Made by a program: the position numbers and the translations under genes. Source: Chenopodium formosanum (Eukaryota; Streptophyta; Magnoliopsida; Caryophyllales; Amaranthaceae). From it: a DNA stretch of 64,000 bases. Shown here one piece after another: positions 10,361 through 25,400 of this stretch. Position 1 is the stretch's first letter; each line of letters starts with the position of its first letter. The notes beneath the pieces were generated by a model, which had not been told where the DNA came from, did not search any database, and saw only the letters and a list, made by a program, of their open reading frames with translations. The stretch is from assembly GCA_024500155.1 (NCBI GenBank), contig CM044874.1:4157001-4221000 (forward strand). Direction: 5' to 3'.

Positions 10361-13300
10361 CGTGCTCGTCTCTTTCAGCTTTTCAAATGACTTTCCAATT
10401 AAGCTCTCATCCTTTTGCACTTGTATTAATTCAGTACCTCTTATTGCAATGGGATACTCAGTTTCCTGAATAGAGATAATTGAAACAAAGCTTCATTATT
10501 TTTTGATGTAATCTTACTTATGGAAAAGCACTAAGAAGTGTATAAAATAACTGCTTTAGCAAGTAAATTTTGTTTACAAAGAGTCAAAGACAAATGTGAT
10601 TGTTGTAGCACATTTAAACTTCAAGGTGCTATTCCTTCTCCCTTTGGCTTTATATTTTTACACCTACCCCAAAAACTAGAAATTATGTTAAAGCCAAGTT
10701 TATTTAGCATGTAAATACAACACCTTGACATCTATATAATGGAAAACTATATGTATGCTGAATATGCTAGAGCTTGGAAGGGTAACAATAGCTAGATTTA
10801 TCCTCTCTATTCTAATGTGAAGGTATTTGGGTAGACTGATGGATAGAATGGGTTTTTGGATTTTTGCCTTTTTCTTCTCTTGTTTGGCCAAAGAATGAAC
10901 TCCTCTGACAAAACATACTAGAAGCCACTCCAAAGACCACAAATAGTAAACTTAAAAAGATGCATTCTTAAAAAAATATGGATCTGAGATATCACAGGGC
11001 ATTGAAGCAACAGTATTACTGGAAAAACACCTGAAGTCTGTTTATAGCTTCAAACACCAATCACGAGAGATATGGATCTGAGATATTATTTTGTAACCAG
11101 GGGCGAAGCCAGGATTTTAAAGCTATAGGGGCCGACTAACACTTTAATAAAAAATTAATGTGAAAAGGGGTTTGATCCTAGGATCTAATTAAAACCCCAA
11201 ACAATGGGATTCAAACCATTGCGGCAATCCTTAAGTACAACTTAAATTATACCTAGAATGGGATTCAAACAATGGGTTTTGACTTGATTAATTTACCAAT
11301 ATATAAAAAACAAATGTCATTGTATAATACATCGTTAGATTCGTTGTAATATATACTTTCATAGTATCAACTTTTCTATGATTTACTAATATATAATTAC
11401 ATAAATTAATGGTCAAACTTGTGCCTCAGCATGCGTATTTGGTCAAACTGTAACACTTATTAAAAACACGTTTCATATTATTTGCAAAGATTAGACATTT
11501 TTTCTCTCTATTTTATGTCAAATCATTGCAAAAAATATGAAATGGAGATAATATTTATTTGAAAAACTTATAGGGGCCAACAGTTAAGATAATAAGCCAC
11601 AAAATTGGGCCATGGGGGCCGGGCCTCCACCCGCCCCCCATGTAGCTTCGCCCTTGTTTGTAACCCCCCCCCCCCCTCTCTTTTCCCAACCACACACAAA
11701 AATAAGGGAAAATAATAGTACCTCTTCACTTTCAGAGTCTGTAGTGCTGCTTTGAACTCGTTTTTCTAGCTCCATGAGTTCACTCCTCAAGATTTCAAAA
11801 CGATAAATTTCATTAGAATCTGACTTTCCAGTGTCTGCACTTGACAAGCTGGATAAACCCAAGGATCTGTTACCCTGCATTTTCTAACGTAAGTAAGAAT
11901 CAAGACAACAAAGATAACATCCTGAGGCTCAGATAAAGAAGAATACAGAAAGATGCAAATTACTTCATGGACACTTTGGGTTCTTTTAGATAAAAAAAAA
12001 AATAAAAAATAAAATAAAATAAAATAAAATAAAATAAAAAATAAAAAAAAAAAATCATAAAAGAAAAAAGAATACAATCAGCGTACATGTCCACACGATT
12101 GACAATTAATCACTAACCAATAAATCAAATCCTATCAAGAAAACCCTTCTTAAGACCCACTCCTTCATAACTCAAGTCACGAGCCACCTTACCGAGGTGC
12201 TAAGATGACAACGCCTAGAAGGCTTGAGGCACGCTATGTGCTCTTCTCAATAGCAACAGAGTTTTCCCTGTCTTCCTAATTATGATTGATAACCAAAATA
12301 GAGAATGTAATGATGGACCCTAGTTTAGCACTTTACTCAATTTTTACATCTGATCATTAGCTAGATAGATAGAGCCCAATTTCCTCAAAAAAAAAAAAAA
12401 GATAGACCCCAAAGCTAGAAGATATGGCCACAACCTACAATTTCAGTCTTTTTGATAAAAAATAATTTAACAGCCCGGATCATGACTTGTTTCTAATGTT
12501 TCAAAATGTTCATGTAGATATTGACTTAAATTAATAAAAATACAATACTGGGATGTATTCATAATTAGTAAAACACAGTTGTACAGATAAACAAATTATC
12601 TCTCAGTATTTAATTCCTCACAAAGAAACATAGCTTGGTATACAGAAGAATGAAGAAATAGCATAAGAAATTCCAGATGAAAAATTATGTAAAGATGATG
12701 CATACAGTAGTATCAGCAGTCTTGGAAGATTCAAGGCCAGGCTTCTTCACCGAAGGTGGGAACAGGAAGTTCCATAAACTGTTCCATAAACCAAGAAGAT
12801 TACTGAAAGCTCCAAAAATGTAGTTTTGCAGATTAGTCTCATGTCATATATGTTGGAGAAATTTGATGACAGCAATAAGTATCATAATGAAACATTTGGC
12901 AACAGGAATCTTTCCCAACTGTTTATATGCATACCTGTTGTTCTTGTCCAGCACAACAGCACCATCTTTGCCTTTCATAGATCTGCTTCCATCGCCAGTG
13001 GAAATTGATTTAACATCATCGTTTTCCTGATTGATGAGCATGGCATTTTAGTGTAAAGAAAGAGAAATATTGAATTATTAAAAAAGGCCCAAAATGTCCC
13101 CAATCCCTCATAGAGTTCAATACTGGGTTACTATTTTGTTTCGATTCAATAAACCCTCCCTTTGGTAGGATGCTCCCTCTGTTACCTTTTATTGTTTCCA
13201 TTTGGAATGTCTTGGTCATAGAGACAAAACATAGACCATGCATTCTCATCAATATACAAGAAAAAATATTGTCATGTGGGATCTTGTTAGATTCACCATA

Positions 13301-16300
13301 GTGTGTAATTTCAAATAATCGACTTTCATAATCAATACTCATATGTAACTAAAGATATTGATAGTTAAAGATGTGCATTGGAAATTGTGAAAAAAAATTT
13401 GAAACATCAAAATGGAGCAGAGTATAAGGAGGCTAAGAGTAAGGCAAAAAAGGGAATGCTATCAAGCCTTAGGAAAATGTAGGAGTGATGAAACCTTTGC
13501 AGCGTATAAGGAGGCTAAGAGTAAGGCAAAGGCAGCTGTTCGCCAAGCAAAAGAAAAGGCATATCAGGAGGTTTATGAAAAGCTTGATTCCAAGGAGGGA
13601 GAAAGGATCATTTATAAGATGGCAAAGAGAAGACAAGAGGCAAGGAAGGATATTGGCATGGTGAAGTGTGTCAAAGATAAGAACCAAATGGTCCTAGTGC
13701 AAGAGGAGGACATCAAGGACAGGTGGAAGGGGTACTTCGATGAATTATTTAATGGAAGTAATGGAGTTGTGATAGGAGATACCTCTATGAGTGATGAAGA
13801 AATCAACATGGAGTATGTGCGAAGGATTAGGAGAGTAGAGGTGGAGATTGCACTGAGGAAGATGAAACCTAAGAAGGCGGTTGGCCCTGATGGGGTACCG
13901 ATAGAGGTGTGGAGGTGTTTGGGTAAGATTGGTATTGATTGGTTAACAAACCTTTTCAACAAGATATGGACGGCTACAAGGATCCCACAAGATTGGAGGA
14001 AGAGCACCTTGGTCCCGGTTTATAAAAACAAAGGAGACGCTCAAGATTGTTCTAACTATCGAGGAATTAAGCTTATGAGCCATACTATGAAGTTGTGGGA
14101 AAGGGTGATTGAACAAAGGTTGAGGGCATGCACAAGCATTTCAGATAACCAATTTGGTTTTATGCCTGGGAGATCTACTATGGAGGCAATCCATTTGATA
14201 AGACAAATGATGGAGTTTTATAGGGTAAAGAAGAAAGATCTTCATATGGTCTTTATTGATTTAGAGAAGGCATATGACAAGGTGCCAAGAGAGATACTTT
14301 GGTGGGCAATGTTGAAGAAAGGTATCCCACGAAGGTATGTAGACCTAGTTAAGGATATGTATCGGGATGTGTCAACAAATGTGAGGACATGCGGAGGGTT
14401 GACAAAAGATTTCCCTATTACAATCGGATTGCATCAAGGGTCTGCATTAAGCCCTTTTCTTTTTGCAACGGTTCTAGACGAATTAACTAGACCAATTCAA
14501 GATGAGGTTCCATGGTGTATGCTGTTCGCAGATGATATCGTTTTGGTGGATGAGACTAAGGATGGGGTTAATGTCAAGTTGGAGCAATGGAGGCAAAGGT
14601 TGGAATCTAGAGGGTTTAAGCTAAGTCGGAGTAAGACTGAATATTTGGTATGTCGTTTTGGCACTCAGAGGGGGACAAGCAATGAAGTGGTGAGTTTGGA
14701 TGGAAAGGATTTGACCATGAGTGAATGTTTTAAGTACCTAGGGTCGATCATCCAGAAGAATGGTGACATTGATCAAGACGTGACCCACAGGATTAAGTCA
14801 GGGTGGCTTAAATGGAGAGCGGCCACGGGAGTGCTATGCGACCGCAGCATTCCCTTAAAGTTGAAGGGAAAATTCTACAGGACTGCCATAAGACCAGTGT
14901 TGCTCTATGGTACAGAATGTTGGGCTTCTAAGAAAGAGCATATTAAAAAGATGGAGGTTACGGAAATGCGCATGTTAAGGTGGATGTGTGGAAACACTTT
15001 AAGAGATAGAATCAGAAATGAGGTTATTCGCAAGAAAGTAGGTGTGGCGGGCATTGTAGATAAATTAAGGGAAAATCGTCTGCGTTGGTTTGGACATGTA
15101 AGACGGAGACCCGAGGGTGCACCGGTGCGAAGAGTGGAAGAGTGGGACCATGGAGGGATTAAACGAGGAAGAGGGAGACCAAAGATGACTTGGTTGGAAG
15201 GAGTGAGGAAGGATATGAAGTGCATGGATTTACGTGAGGATGAAGTTTTGGATCGTAAGGGATGGAGGAGAAAGATTTATGTTGATGACTACACGGAATA
15301 ATCAATTTTGGTTCATGTTAGCCGACCCCACTTTTGGGATTAAGGCTTTGATTGATTGATTGATTGATTGATTGATCAAAATGGAGCAGAGAGACTACAC
15401 AACAAAGAGTATATAAGTTGAGGCATCGAAACACCAAAGGATACAATATTGCTCATTTGACTTTGTAGTCAATCCATTTAACTTAAAGTAGTCGTCTGCT
15501 TCAATGGAGTCAAATTAATTGAATAAAAATAAAATAAGAGATGAACTCATGAGACTAGGGGCAGAGACTCTAAAGTGGAGATCGAGCAATAAGCATGCAT
15601 ATCTAATTATCTACCCTTTCTTAGAAGTCAAATACAAGGAACCAACCTGCATAATAATGAGTAACATTTATGTCCATCAGAGTCTTAACTCAGGTATAAG
15701 TAGGGTCCTTCCACCCTATATTTATCATTTAAAGCTCAACACATTTGACTTCTCAGAATAATATTATTCAAAATCACCTCAAAACTCGTTTTTTAGCTTA
15801 GTTTTGCACTTTTTTTGTCTGCGTTTTGTTCGGTGGGTGCCTGGGTGGGTTGTGTTTTGTCTTTTAATTTCAGGTTCAAGGCCTTAGAGTCATGTGCGAT
15901 GGCTCCTATATTGAGTGAAATGAAGACAAGGTGCAAAAGCTTAAAGAAATGGAGTTTCCAAAGCAAGATTTGAAAAACCTGGGGAAGGTAGCAGCACCTC
16001 AAAAAAAAATTGGAGCTTAAAAATTTATAATCAACAAAAAGGTCTGTACTAGGCACGACTGGCTGTGCAACATTCTGCACGGTCTTGTAGACCTCCCATA
16101 TACTGTTTTCAAGTTTTTGGACCATGTATACCCAAGGATTGTTCTGAACAACTGTTGTATGTCCAACTGTGCAGCTTTTAGCACTGTCATGCAGTAGTTC
16201 CAGAGCCCTTCCCCAGCAAGCGATATTGTCGGGGAAAATCTGCAAGGTTGTTCTGGTCCTCTAGACTACACAGATTAGCAAGCAATTACAGGTTGCATGA

Positions 16301-16413
16301 CCGGTCGTGCAATACTTGCATGGTCCTGCAACCTGGATTTTTTTCCTGACAGTGTTGCTTTACTCTGAGTTTTCTTATTTCAGCTTCAGGGTTTAAGAAG
16401 TCATTGTTACAAT

Positions 16414-16459
<46 letters not shown>

Positions 16460-19400
16460 TATTATTATTTTCAATTTTTCTTATTTCAGCTTCAGGGTTT
16501 AAGAAGTCGTTGTTACACTTCAATTCAATTACAGCTTCAGGATTTTTTCCTGACAGTGTTGTTTTACTCTGAGTTTTTTTTATTTATTTATTTATTATTA
16601 TTATTATTATTTAGCCCTCTAGACTACACAGATCAGCAAGAAATTACATGCTTTTTTGATTTGGTATCATTTTTAATTTTACTTGGTAAGTGGCAACTTG
16701 TTTTTAGATTTTATTTTTAGTTTAATTATGTTCTTATTAGTTGTAAGGAGTTTGATATGGGTTTGTAAATTTATCATTTTCATCTATTCATTTCTTACTT
16801 AGTTCAGGTTTGTAGATTTTCATATTTTGAACTTAAAACTTCATATTTTTGGTAAAAGCAATCGTGTTAAACCTTCCATGATTAATATGTTTAAGGCCAT
16901 CAAGCTTGATTTTATTCAATTATTAGCAGAAATTGATAACATGCATCATGAGTAGTCTTGTTACCTAGGGGGCTTGGTTAAAAACTAGATCAATGCTCTA
17001 TTTGACCTAATGTTGAAGGTCTAAGGTAGAATAGGATTGATGATTGATTCATTGCAGGTTGGAAAACCGTTTGCATATACTGTGGCCACACGACTGGCTG
17101 CTTTGTTGCCTCTCTAGCTATCTGTTGAGCCTATTTCAAGTGAGACTATCTGAATCTTGACTAGGAGAGAGATCCCGTTAGTAGGTGCTTATTAATCTTG
17201 AGAGTAGTAAGGAAACAAAATCAAGATAAAAATCCTACTCGCTTTGGATAATATGTTATTGCTTGAATTTGCGTGCTTGATAGAGGTAAAAACCTAAGTC
17301 CCCAATTTAATTTCATCCCCTTAATTTCCTTAATCCCTGTTGTTACTCATTTGCGTGCTGTTAAAGTCTAATTTCTAGCTCCCTAGTGCCTTCTTATTGC
17401 CGAGATCTAAATCAACAAACTTGTTTTAATTGTTATATTGGTAGTTTAGTAATCTAATAGTTAATCACCAATCATTCTCTTAGAACTAGCTTATTTTTGA
17501 GCTTGTGAAACTTCAGTTCTTGATTTGACTGACTTATCCCGTTCCCTGAGTAGGTGACCCTTGTATATTTCTATAAAAAGTACAGAGGTCTGGATGTAGG
17601 GGTTAGTTACGATATAATTTCCACTTAATCACATTTGAGGACAATTATACTATTCAGTAAGAATATGGCAGAAAAATTCTGTGACCCATTAAAGGAATCT
17701 TAGATTGATGTCCATTGTTACATAGATCATTTCAAGACAAAATGAAAGGAAGGAGACAAGGATATAAGAAAGATAATAAAAGATACCTCCTGGAGAGAAG
17801 CCGCCTTAGCTCTAAAAGATGCCTCAAGAAATTCTGCTTCTTTCTTAAGTTTCCTAATTTTTTCAAGATCAGAGCAAGCGGCTTTTAGGTGTTCTTTTCC
17901 AGAACCAGAACTGGATACATGCATCTCTTGGATCAATGTTTCCAATCTGACCAAAGCCTCTTCAACATTTTCCAGTGCCTGACACAAACCCCCAATATCA
18001 GCCATCCGAAGAAAGCAACTAAATTTTCTTATCGACGAAAATGAAATAATAATACTTCATCCCATATTAATTGCAAGATGAAGGGAGGCCAAAACTTCAG
18101 GAACTCACATGATGAGAAGAGAAATTAAATAGGACTCATTTGACCAGGAGAGATTGATCAAGACATAGCCCACAAGATTAAATCGGGTTGGCTTAAATAG
18201 AGAAAGGCCACAGGAGTATTATGTGACCGAAGCATTCCCCTACAATTGAAAGGGAAATTCTACAGGATTGCCATAAGATCAGTGTTGCTCTATGGTGACT
18301 TCTAAGTAAGAGCACATTAAAAAGATGGAGATTACGAAAATGCGCATGTTAAGATGGATGAGCAAGAACACGGTAAGAGACAATTAGAAATAAGTTATTC
18401 GCAAGAAAGTGGGTGTGGCAAGCACTGCAGACAAACTAAGGGAAAGCCTCCTACGTTGGTTCAAACATGTAAGACGGAGACCCAAGGGTGCACCGGTACG
18501 AGGAGTGGAGGAATGGGACCATGGAGGGGTTAAACGAGGGAGAGGGAGACCGAAAAATGTCATGGTTGGAAGGAATTATGAAGAATATGAAGTATATGGA
18601 TTTACAAGAGCACGAGGCATTTGATCGTAAGGGATGGAAGAGGAACATTTTTGTAAATGGCTATACTGAATAATCATTTTTGGTTCATGTAGCCAACCCC
18701 GCTTATGGGATTAAGGCTTTGATTGATTGATGAGGAGAGAGAAAGAGAGATAGTTACCAAACAAAGTACTGTTGTGAATTTGTGATATAGTTCAAAGTTT
18801 TATAAAAGAGAAGTGTTGCCATTATTATGGAGCTGAGGATGTAATTGAAAAGACAACCTTTCCATGAAGAGAGGCAGAAATTTCCAGTGGCCTTTGTAAA
18901 CATGGTTTCTTTATGCAAAATATATACACACACAAAAAAAAAAAAAAATGAAAAACAAAAATGAATACCTGGTCAAAAGAATAGGGGTCCTCCCTAGAAC
19001 TAAAGCTAGAATTAGCTTCAACTCTCTCAACAGATCTCTTAATCTTACTCCTGGATAATTCATCCCTGAATCAAAGTGTCAAACAAATTAGTTTAATAAG
19101 TAATTTCAGGGGCGCGGGGGATCATACTGGAAATTTGAACCATTCAAGTCACATCAACACATTGACCACACATCAACAAATCGCCCTAGTAGATACAAGT
19201 CTGCAATTTGTAATTTTGGTGAATTTTAGACCAGTTTTGGCTTGACAAAAGCGCAAGCTCTTTAAATCGTGATTGGTATCTCTGATATGGACATCCTAAA
19301 TGCACATTTCATATCAAGCCACAGGGACAACTCTTGCACGCTTACTTTTATTACTCTACAGAAACAGTAAGACCTAAATGATGTTTCAGCATAGGAAACC

Positions 19401-22400
19401 CACAATGGAATTAGAAAATTCCAAGCCATGCAAAGGTACTCTAGATTTATATCAGTTCATTTTAACTTCCCATGAACCCTTGCAATTTGTATATTCAAGA
19501 AAATAGAGAGAACTTACTTTAGCAGCCCCAGTTCCTCCATGGAACTCCCGAGCTTGTGAAGTCTGTTAGAAAACTGATATGTCAACACTAGTGAGCAGAA
19601 ATGAAGAAGTATAGCAGTACAGCAGGAAGGCCTCCAAAAAAAGGCCAAACAATGCTTACCCTTTTGAAAGAAACCATGCTGCTTTCACATTGGAAGGGTT
19701 CTCAACCCACTTACTGTGTTTAATAAACACTCGGATCCAACGTGAGCAAACATCTAGTGCTTGTGGTACAGCCTCTGGATTTGGAGGCATTTCAGACTTG
19801 TTATTATGCCCAGGTGAGCCTTTGATGGTGTTACTGTAACCAGGATAGAAAGGAAGCCAATCCAACTCTTCACAGACTACCTGTCAAATCATTACCTACA
19901 TAAATACTACTTTTACTCACTAGATATATATTTTATATATTTTATAAGATCACAACGTTCTTACCTCAACAAAAAGTTCATAAGAGCTTATTGAAGAGAA
20001 CTGTGGATAATACAACACACATCCCCCAACAAGGTATCTACACATGTGAGCAAGAAATCATTAGATACTAAGTACAGAGGAAAAGTTGACCACAAAAAGA
20101 AACTGGTAGAGATTCATGCAACACACTACGTATTTTAAAAGAACTACCTGATGAAGCCCTCAATTGGTACAGGAATTTTATCAAAACCATTTGCTGCCAG
20201 GAAAGATTTTGTACTTCTACCCAGGGCAACAAAAAATCCAAATATTGCTAGGTCCTTCTCCAATACCTGCATTGTTGCAACAATGAAAATAAATAAACCA
20301 ATCAACAAATCTAAACTACTTCAGCAAAAATATTTGATAAAATCTCAATATCTATCAAGTCCTCTTTAAATTAGTTAAAATTGCTTATGAATCCACTTCT
20401 TTTCATTTATACTCTTAAATATCATATAGAAACCTTTGCACCATCTTTCCCAATAAATAACATTTCCACCAACTTGGTCACACATAGCTCTTTCCTTTAT
20501 TATATTATTAGTTTATCTCCATCAAGTATGAGAATTGCAAAAGATGCTTATTTATGCCAAAGACTTGAGCAGTGTTACACTTGAGTGCACTGGAATTTCA
20601 TAATAAATAACAAACCGTATACTCTAAGAGTACTAAAAAAATTAAAGCATACAAGTTTCTGCTTAAATCTAACATAAAGTTATATGGTTTTTATTTCTGT
20701 TTAAAAGACACAATATTCCTATGTTAAATTTCACTTTTCACTACGTCTACAGGTTGTTAACTTAAATCTCCACAAGTGAGTGACTGTTTCCTCCTCAATT
20801 ACCAGCCTAATTTCTCTGCACTTACGAACTCATTCAACCATGCATGTACAATTGACAATGCCAATCACAATCCCTCATCTAGTGCTGCCTAGTCTTCCTA
20901 TAACAGAGAGCTTTACATATCATCTGCCTCTGGAAGCCTTCCCTTACAAAACTTATGTCTCAATCCTTATGTTCCATGCCCCATGATATATGAATGTAAT
21001 CACGGACATTGATACATCAGCACAACCAAGTACAATGACGATTATACATTAAAATGAGGATCACACTAGACTGAATGATAATTCCACTTTCGAGAGGTGG
21101 ATGCTCTCCAAGTATGAGCTTTCGAGAGGCTCACTCTCTCCCAATAACAAGCCTCACAACATTCAACATGTCCTTATTCTTCCTAATGAGGCCTTTTTAT
21201 AGAAAATCCCCCCTAACAAACCTCTAGCTTATTTCCCAAGCTACTACTAAAAGATTATGACTAACATGCCCCTCCCTAAATATCGATTCCTTGCATTATG
21301 ATATGAGTCAAGTCTGCATTTGGGTAGCTCAATTTGACTCGTCAACATTTTGAGTCAAGCTTAAGTTAAGTCATTTTGCAGATACAACCATGTGACTTAA
21401 CATGACATTAAGTGAAATGTAACACCCATCTAATGCTGCTTTCATGACAATGTGACCGTTGATCATAATTGCAGCTACAACTGTGAATTATTTTTTATAA
21501 AAATTTAATTTTGTTTGAACCAAGTAAAATAATCTATTAAATTTGCAAAAATAGCTGGAATAATGGTGCTTCAATTAGATTCATGGATCCCTGTACTAAA
21601 TCACTTGCTCATGAGCCATTGTCAGCCAGAACCATTTTCTCAACAAATATTGCAGCAAATTACACCCAAGATTTCTATTTATTTTAGTCATTAAGAGCCC
21701 ATTGTGAAAATTTGCCTCACTTATTACATTTGTGAGTCGTGTATTTATCAGGACTTTTCTATTAGCTGTTTGGTACAGTATTAATCATTAATTTGTTTTA
21801 GACAATAATTAATCAAATAGTTATTTATCAATCAAAGATCAAACAAATGGAATGCAGATGCAATGCTCATATTCTATTAATTCATAAACATTGCTTTGAA
21901 CACGACATATTATTGCTATATTCGGTGTGCAAACTACTCCCTTGCTAAGAAATGACATTCATTACAGCTCTAACAATGGTAGAAATTAGGGGATAAAAAT
22001 GATAATGATATTGATAACATGAGAATTACACTAGTTTGGATGATAATTCCACTTTCGAGAGGCTCACCCTCTCCCAATAACAATCCTCACAATATTCCAC
22101 ACATCCTTATTCCTCCTAATGAGGCTTATTTATAGAAAATTTCTCCTAACAAACCTCTAACTTATTCCCCAAGTCACTACTAATAGACTATGATTAACCT
22201 GCCCTCTTCTTAATAGTGATTCCTTGCATCCCTTCACAAATCCCATCTTAACAAGGTCTTAGTTGCAAGTGTTTTGAGAGTAAAAAGACAAAACATATAA
22301 AATGAACACAAACAAATAGCTTTCCTGTTATCTTTGATGCCCTTCAGTGTATAAAATGCAAAATGCAAAAACCAAGCAAACAGAGAATTCAACATTCTCT

Positions 22401-25400
22401 ACTCCTATTTCTGCACTCTGTGTTTACTTCTTTACCACACTCCATGCCTTTTTTTTCCATCCCATAAAGAAATACAGGAAAGGAAAATATGAAACTATTC
22501 CTCCACAGGATTGAAAGGAAGATATAAACCGTTCGACCAGATGTGCAGCAATTAAATATATTTTAAGTGAGGTCAAAACTCTAAGATAATGACGAGTCTG
22601 ATTAGTTCTCACCTCAATGCTTTCGGATGTGGTGAGTCTTGACCACAGTTTTTCTCTACTTATAGCTCTTTGTAACTTCTTCTGCACAAGATCCACCCAA
22701 AACACCATTTCATCTGTTTCGCAATCATCTGTTACTCCACAGAATGCGGCTCGAGGTCCAAAATGCACCAAGAATTCTTTGGGCAGACCAATTTCCTTTA
22801 CTGCATGGTAAGCTTCATGTATAGAAATGGTACCAACTAGCACATCCATCATACTACCAGTTATATCAGGGATCATGGAGTAGAACGGTGAGCAAGAAAT
22901 CTTGGCTGGTCCAAGCTTTAATATTGCAGCAGTACATACCAAAGCCAGCACAAGGAGAGATATATCACTGGCATTACCTGATCCTGGTGTCGTTCTATCG
23001 CCAGACCTGAAATAAAAGAGAACTTATTTTATTTAGAGTTTTGATTAGAACACACAAGTAGTTATAGACAAATAAATTAGCATCCAAAATATTACAAATA
23101 CATACAAGGTAACAGCTCTAAAGCGTGGGTCCCTCTCAAAATGATCGACAAAAGTTGCTACCACAACAGGAATTTTTTGAGACCAAAACCATTCAAAAAG
23201 TACAGACTGCTTGCCAGATAACTTCTCCCTGATTGCACTCTCCAAAGGAGCTGAAAGACGTAACAAACTGCATCACCAGAAAGCAAACAGTTAAGTGCAG
23301 CAATAAATAAGAACAAAGTGTTTTACTTGAACACTGGTGTAGGGATGGGAACCCCCCTCCCCCACCCCTCTTTCTCCCAACAAAAAAAAAAACAGTAGGA
23401 TTCTTATAATATGAAGTTATTCCGTATGAATGATGCAATTATGACAGCAAACAGCTATAGAAGCTTGTACAGGAGTTTAGACATTTTCTGTTATAGATGT
23501 CACTGACCAGAACATTAAGGTATATCCAACTAGAAATAATTAGAAATTGGTGGCTGTTTAGTACCTCACGGGGTAATGAAACCAGCTTCACAAGAAACCT
23601 GTTTCAAATCAATGGTTTATTGAACATTTAACAAGGAAACTAGGAGAATGAATAGCAAATTCAATAATAGAGATCTTCAAGAAAGATTTCTTCAACAAAC
23701 TAAGGCAGTAGCTCTTCAGGCTTAATTTTATTTGGCTCTGTGATATAGCTCCACTTTCAAAATGGATGTTGGCCAGTCACAACATCAGAAATCTTTGAGG
23801 GTTCACCGGTTCACCCAATTTTGATTAAGTTAAACATTCAAAGACATAAAACCAAAAAATTAGTGGTGAGAGCCAATCCCCCGGGTCACCAGGTGAGTGA
23901 TAAGATCATGAGAATGGTGACTATTGTTCCCTATGGTAATATTGATGCTCGATAAGATCATTCAGTTTTACATAATTGTAACAGATCCAGATCTGTTGCA
24001 ATGGAAGTCTGATCAGAAAAAAATGAATAGAGGCTGACCTCATCTTCTTGAGCCTTTCTCTCTTTTAGCCCCTCTGATCCTGGTGACCTAGATCACCCTA
24101 TTTAGATTCTACCTGTCTTTGACCCACAGTTTCACTACAGTAGTCACTTTTGACCTTAGATTCACTACTGTAGTCACATTGATCACAGAGCTATCTGAAT
24201 TCCTCTCCCAGAAGAGAGGAGGGGCTAAGTTCTCCCAAGGTGAGATCACATTGAACAGACTTCTATTCCTTTTTATCAAATATGATTTTTCAATTAGAAA
24301 TATGATAGGCCTTCAATTAGCTAGGAACAAGCACATATTGCAAGTGCCAAGCAAGATTGTCATTTTGACATCGAGTTTACATTGTACAAAGTACCTTTTA
24401 CACTCCATAAAAAGGTTAAGGAAATTTTCATCAGCTGACACAGTGTCCATACTCCAAAGTATATATTTTAAAAAAATAAAAAAATAAAAAAAACAATAAA
24501 ATGAACAAGATATCTCATAAAGGATGTTGCTACATATGGAGTCCTTGGAAATTACCACACATTAAGAAGGTTCAAGGCAGGATGGCGTTTCAGACACATG
24601 ACATATAATTCCACCACAAATGTCAATGCCATATCATTTTGAGTATTGCGGCATTATCCAAAACTAAATTCAACTAAGGCCTAGTTCTCTTAACCTTATC
24701 ATATAATAATAATCAATAAAAATAATATCAATTCAGTAAAAACAAGTTAAGTTCAGTTAAAATAAGTTCAATAAAAGTAATTTTTCAACAGAGAAAATAA
24801 TTTAAATTTGGCAAAAATAATTTCACTTCAGCAAAAAAAAGATGAAAGAGAGCAAGGTCTTAGTTAGATGAAAGTGATAACATATGAAAGCGTCTAATAA
24901 GAATGGTGCTACACTGCTACTAATGCAAGCCCTTGGATATTCATCTGACAAGTATTTTCTCCTCTTCATTGATAAAAAATCAAGTTGAGATACAATAAAA
25001 TAACACGGGAGTAGATCAATCTTTGACAATTTACAAATTTGAATTTTACCCTTTTTGCATAATGTACCAAGAATAAACAAAATACAAGACAGCAATTATA
25101 ACTAGATGATTTGAAGATGGGGAAAAATGCAAATGTAAAATAGCTAACCGTTCTCCTCTGATAGGACATAGGAGAATAAAATTAAAGTCAATAACAAGTT
25201 TTACTTATGCACATTGTTTATACTCAGAAAAGTTAAACCACATAGAGCTCAAATAGGGCAGGAAAGACTATTGTTGCAATAATTGCATAGTTACTTATTA
25301 AAGGATTTGCTGAAAACGAATGGGAACACACAACTTCGACCATCAAACATTTTATGCCAAAAGACATCTACCTTCTCTGAACAGCAGCATTTATTTCCCT

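Noticed and set aside
22424..22951. Stand-alone 175-residue minus-strand gene
   Set aside because: It is exon 5 of the LETM1-like gene read into its flanking intron; splice sites at 22613 and 23006 fit.
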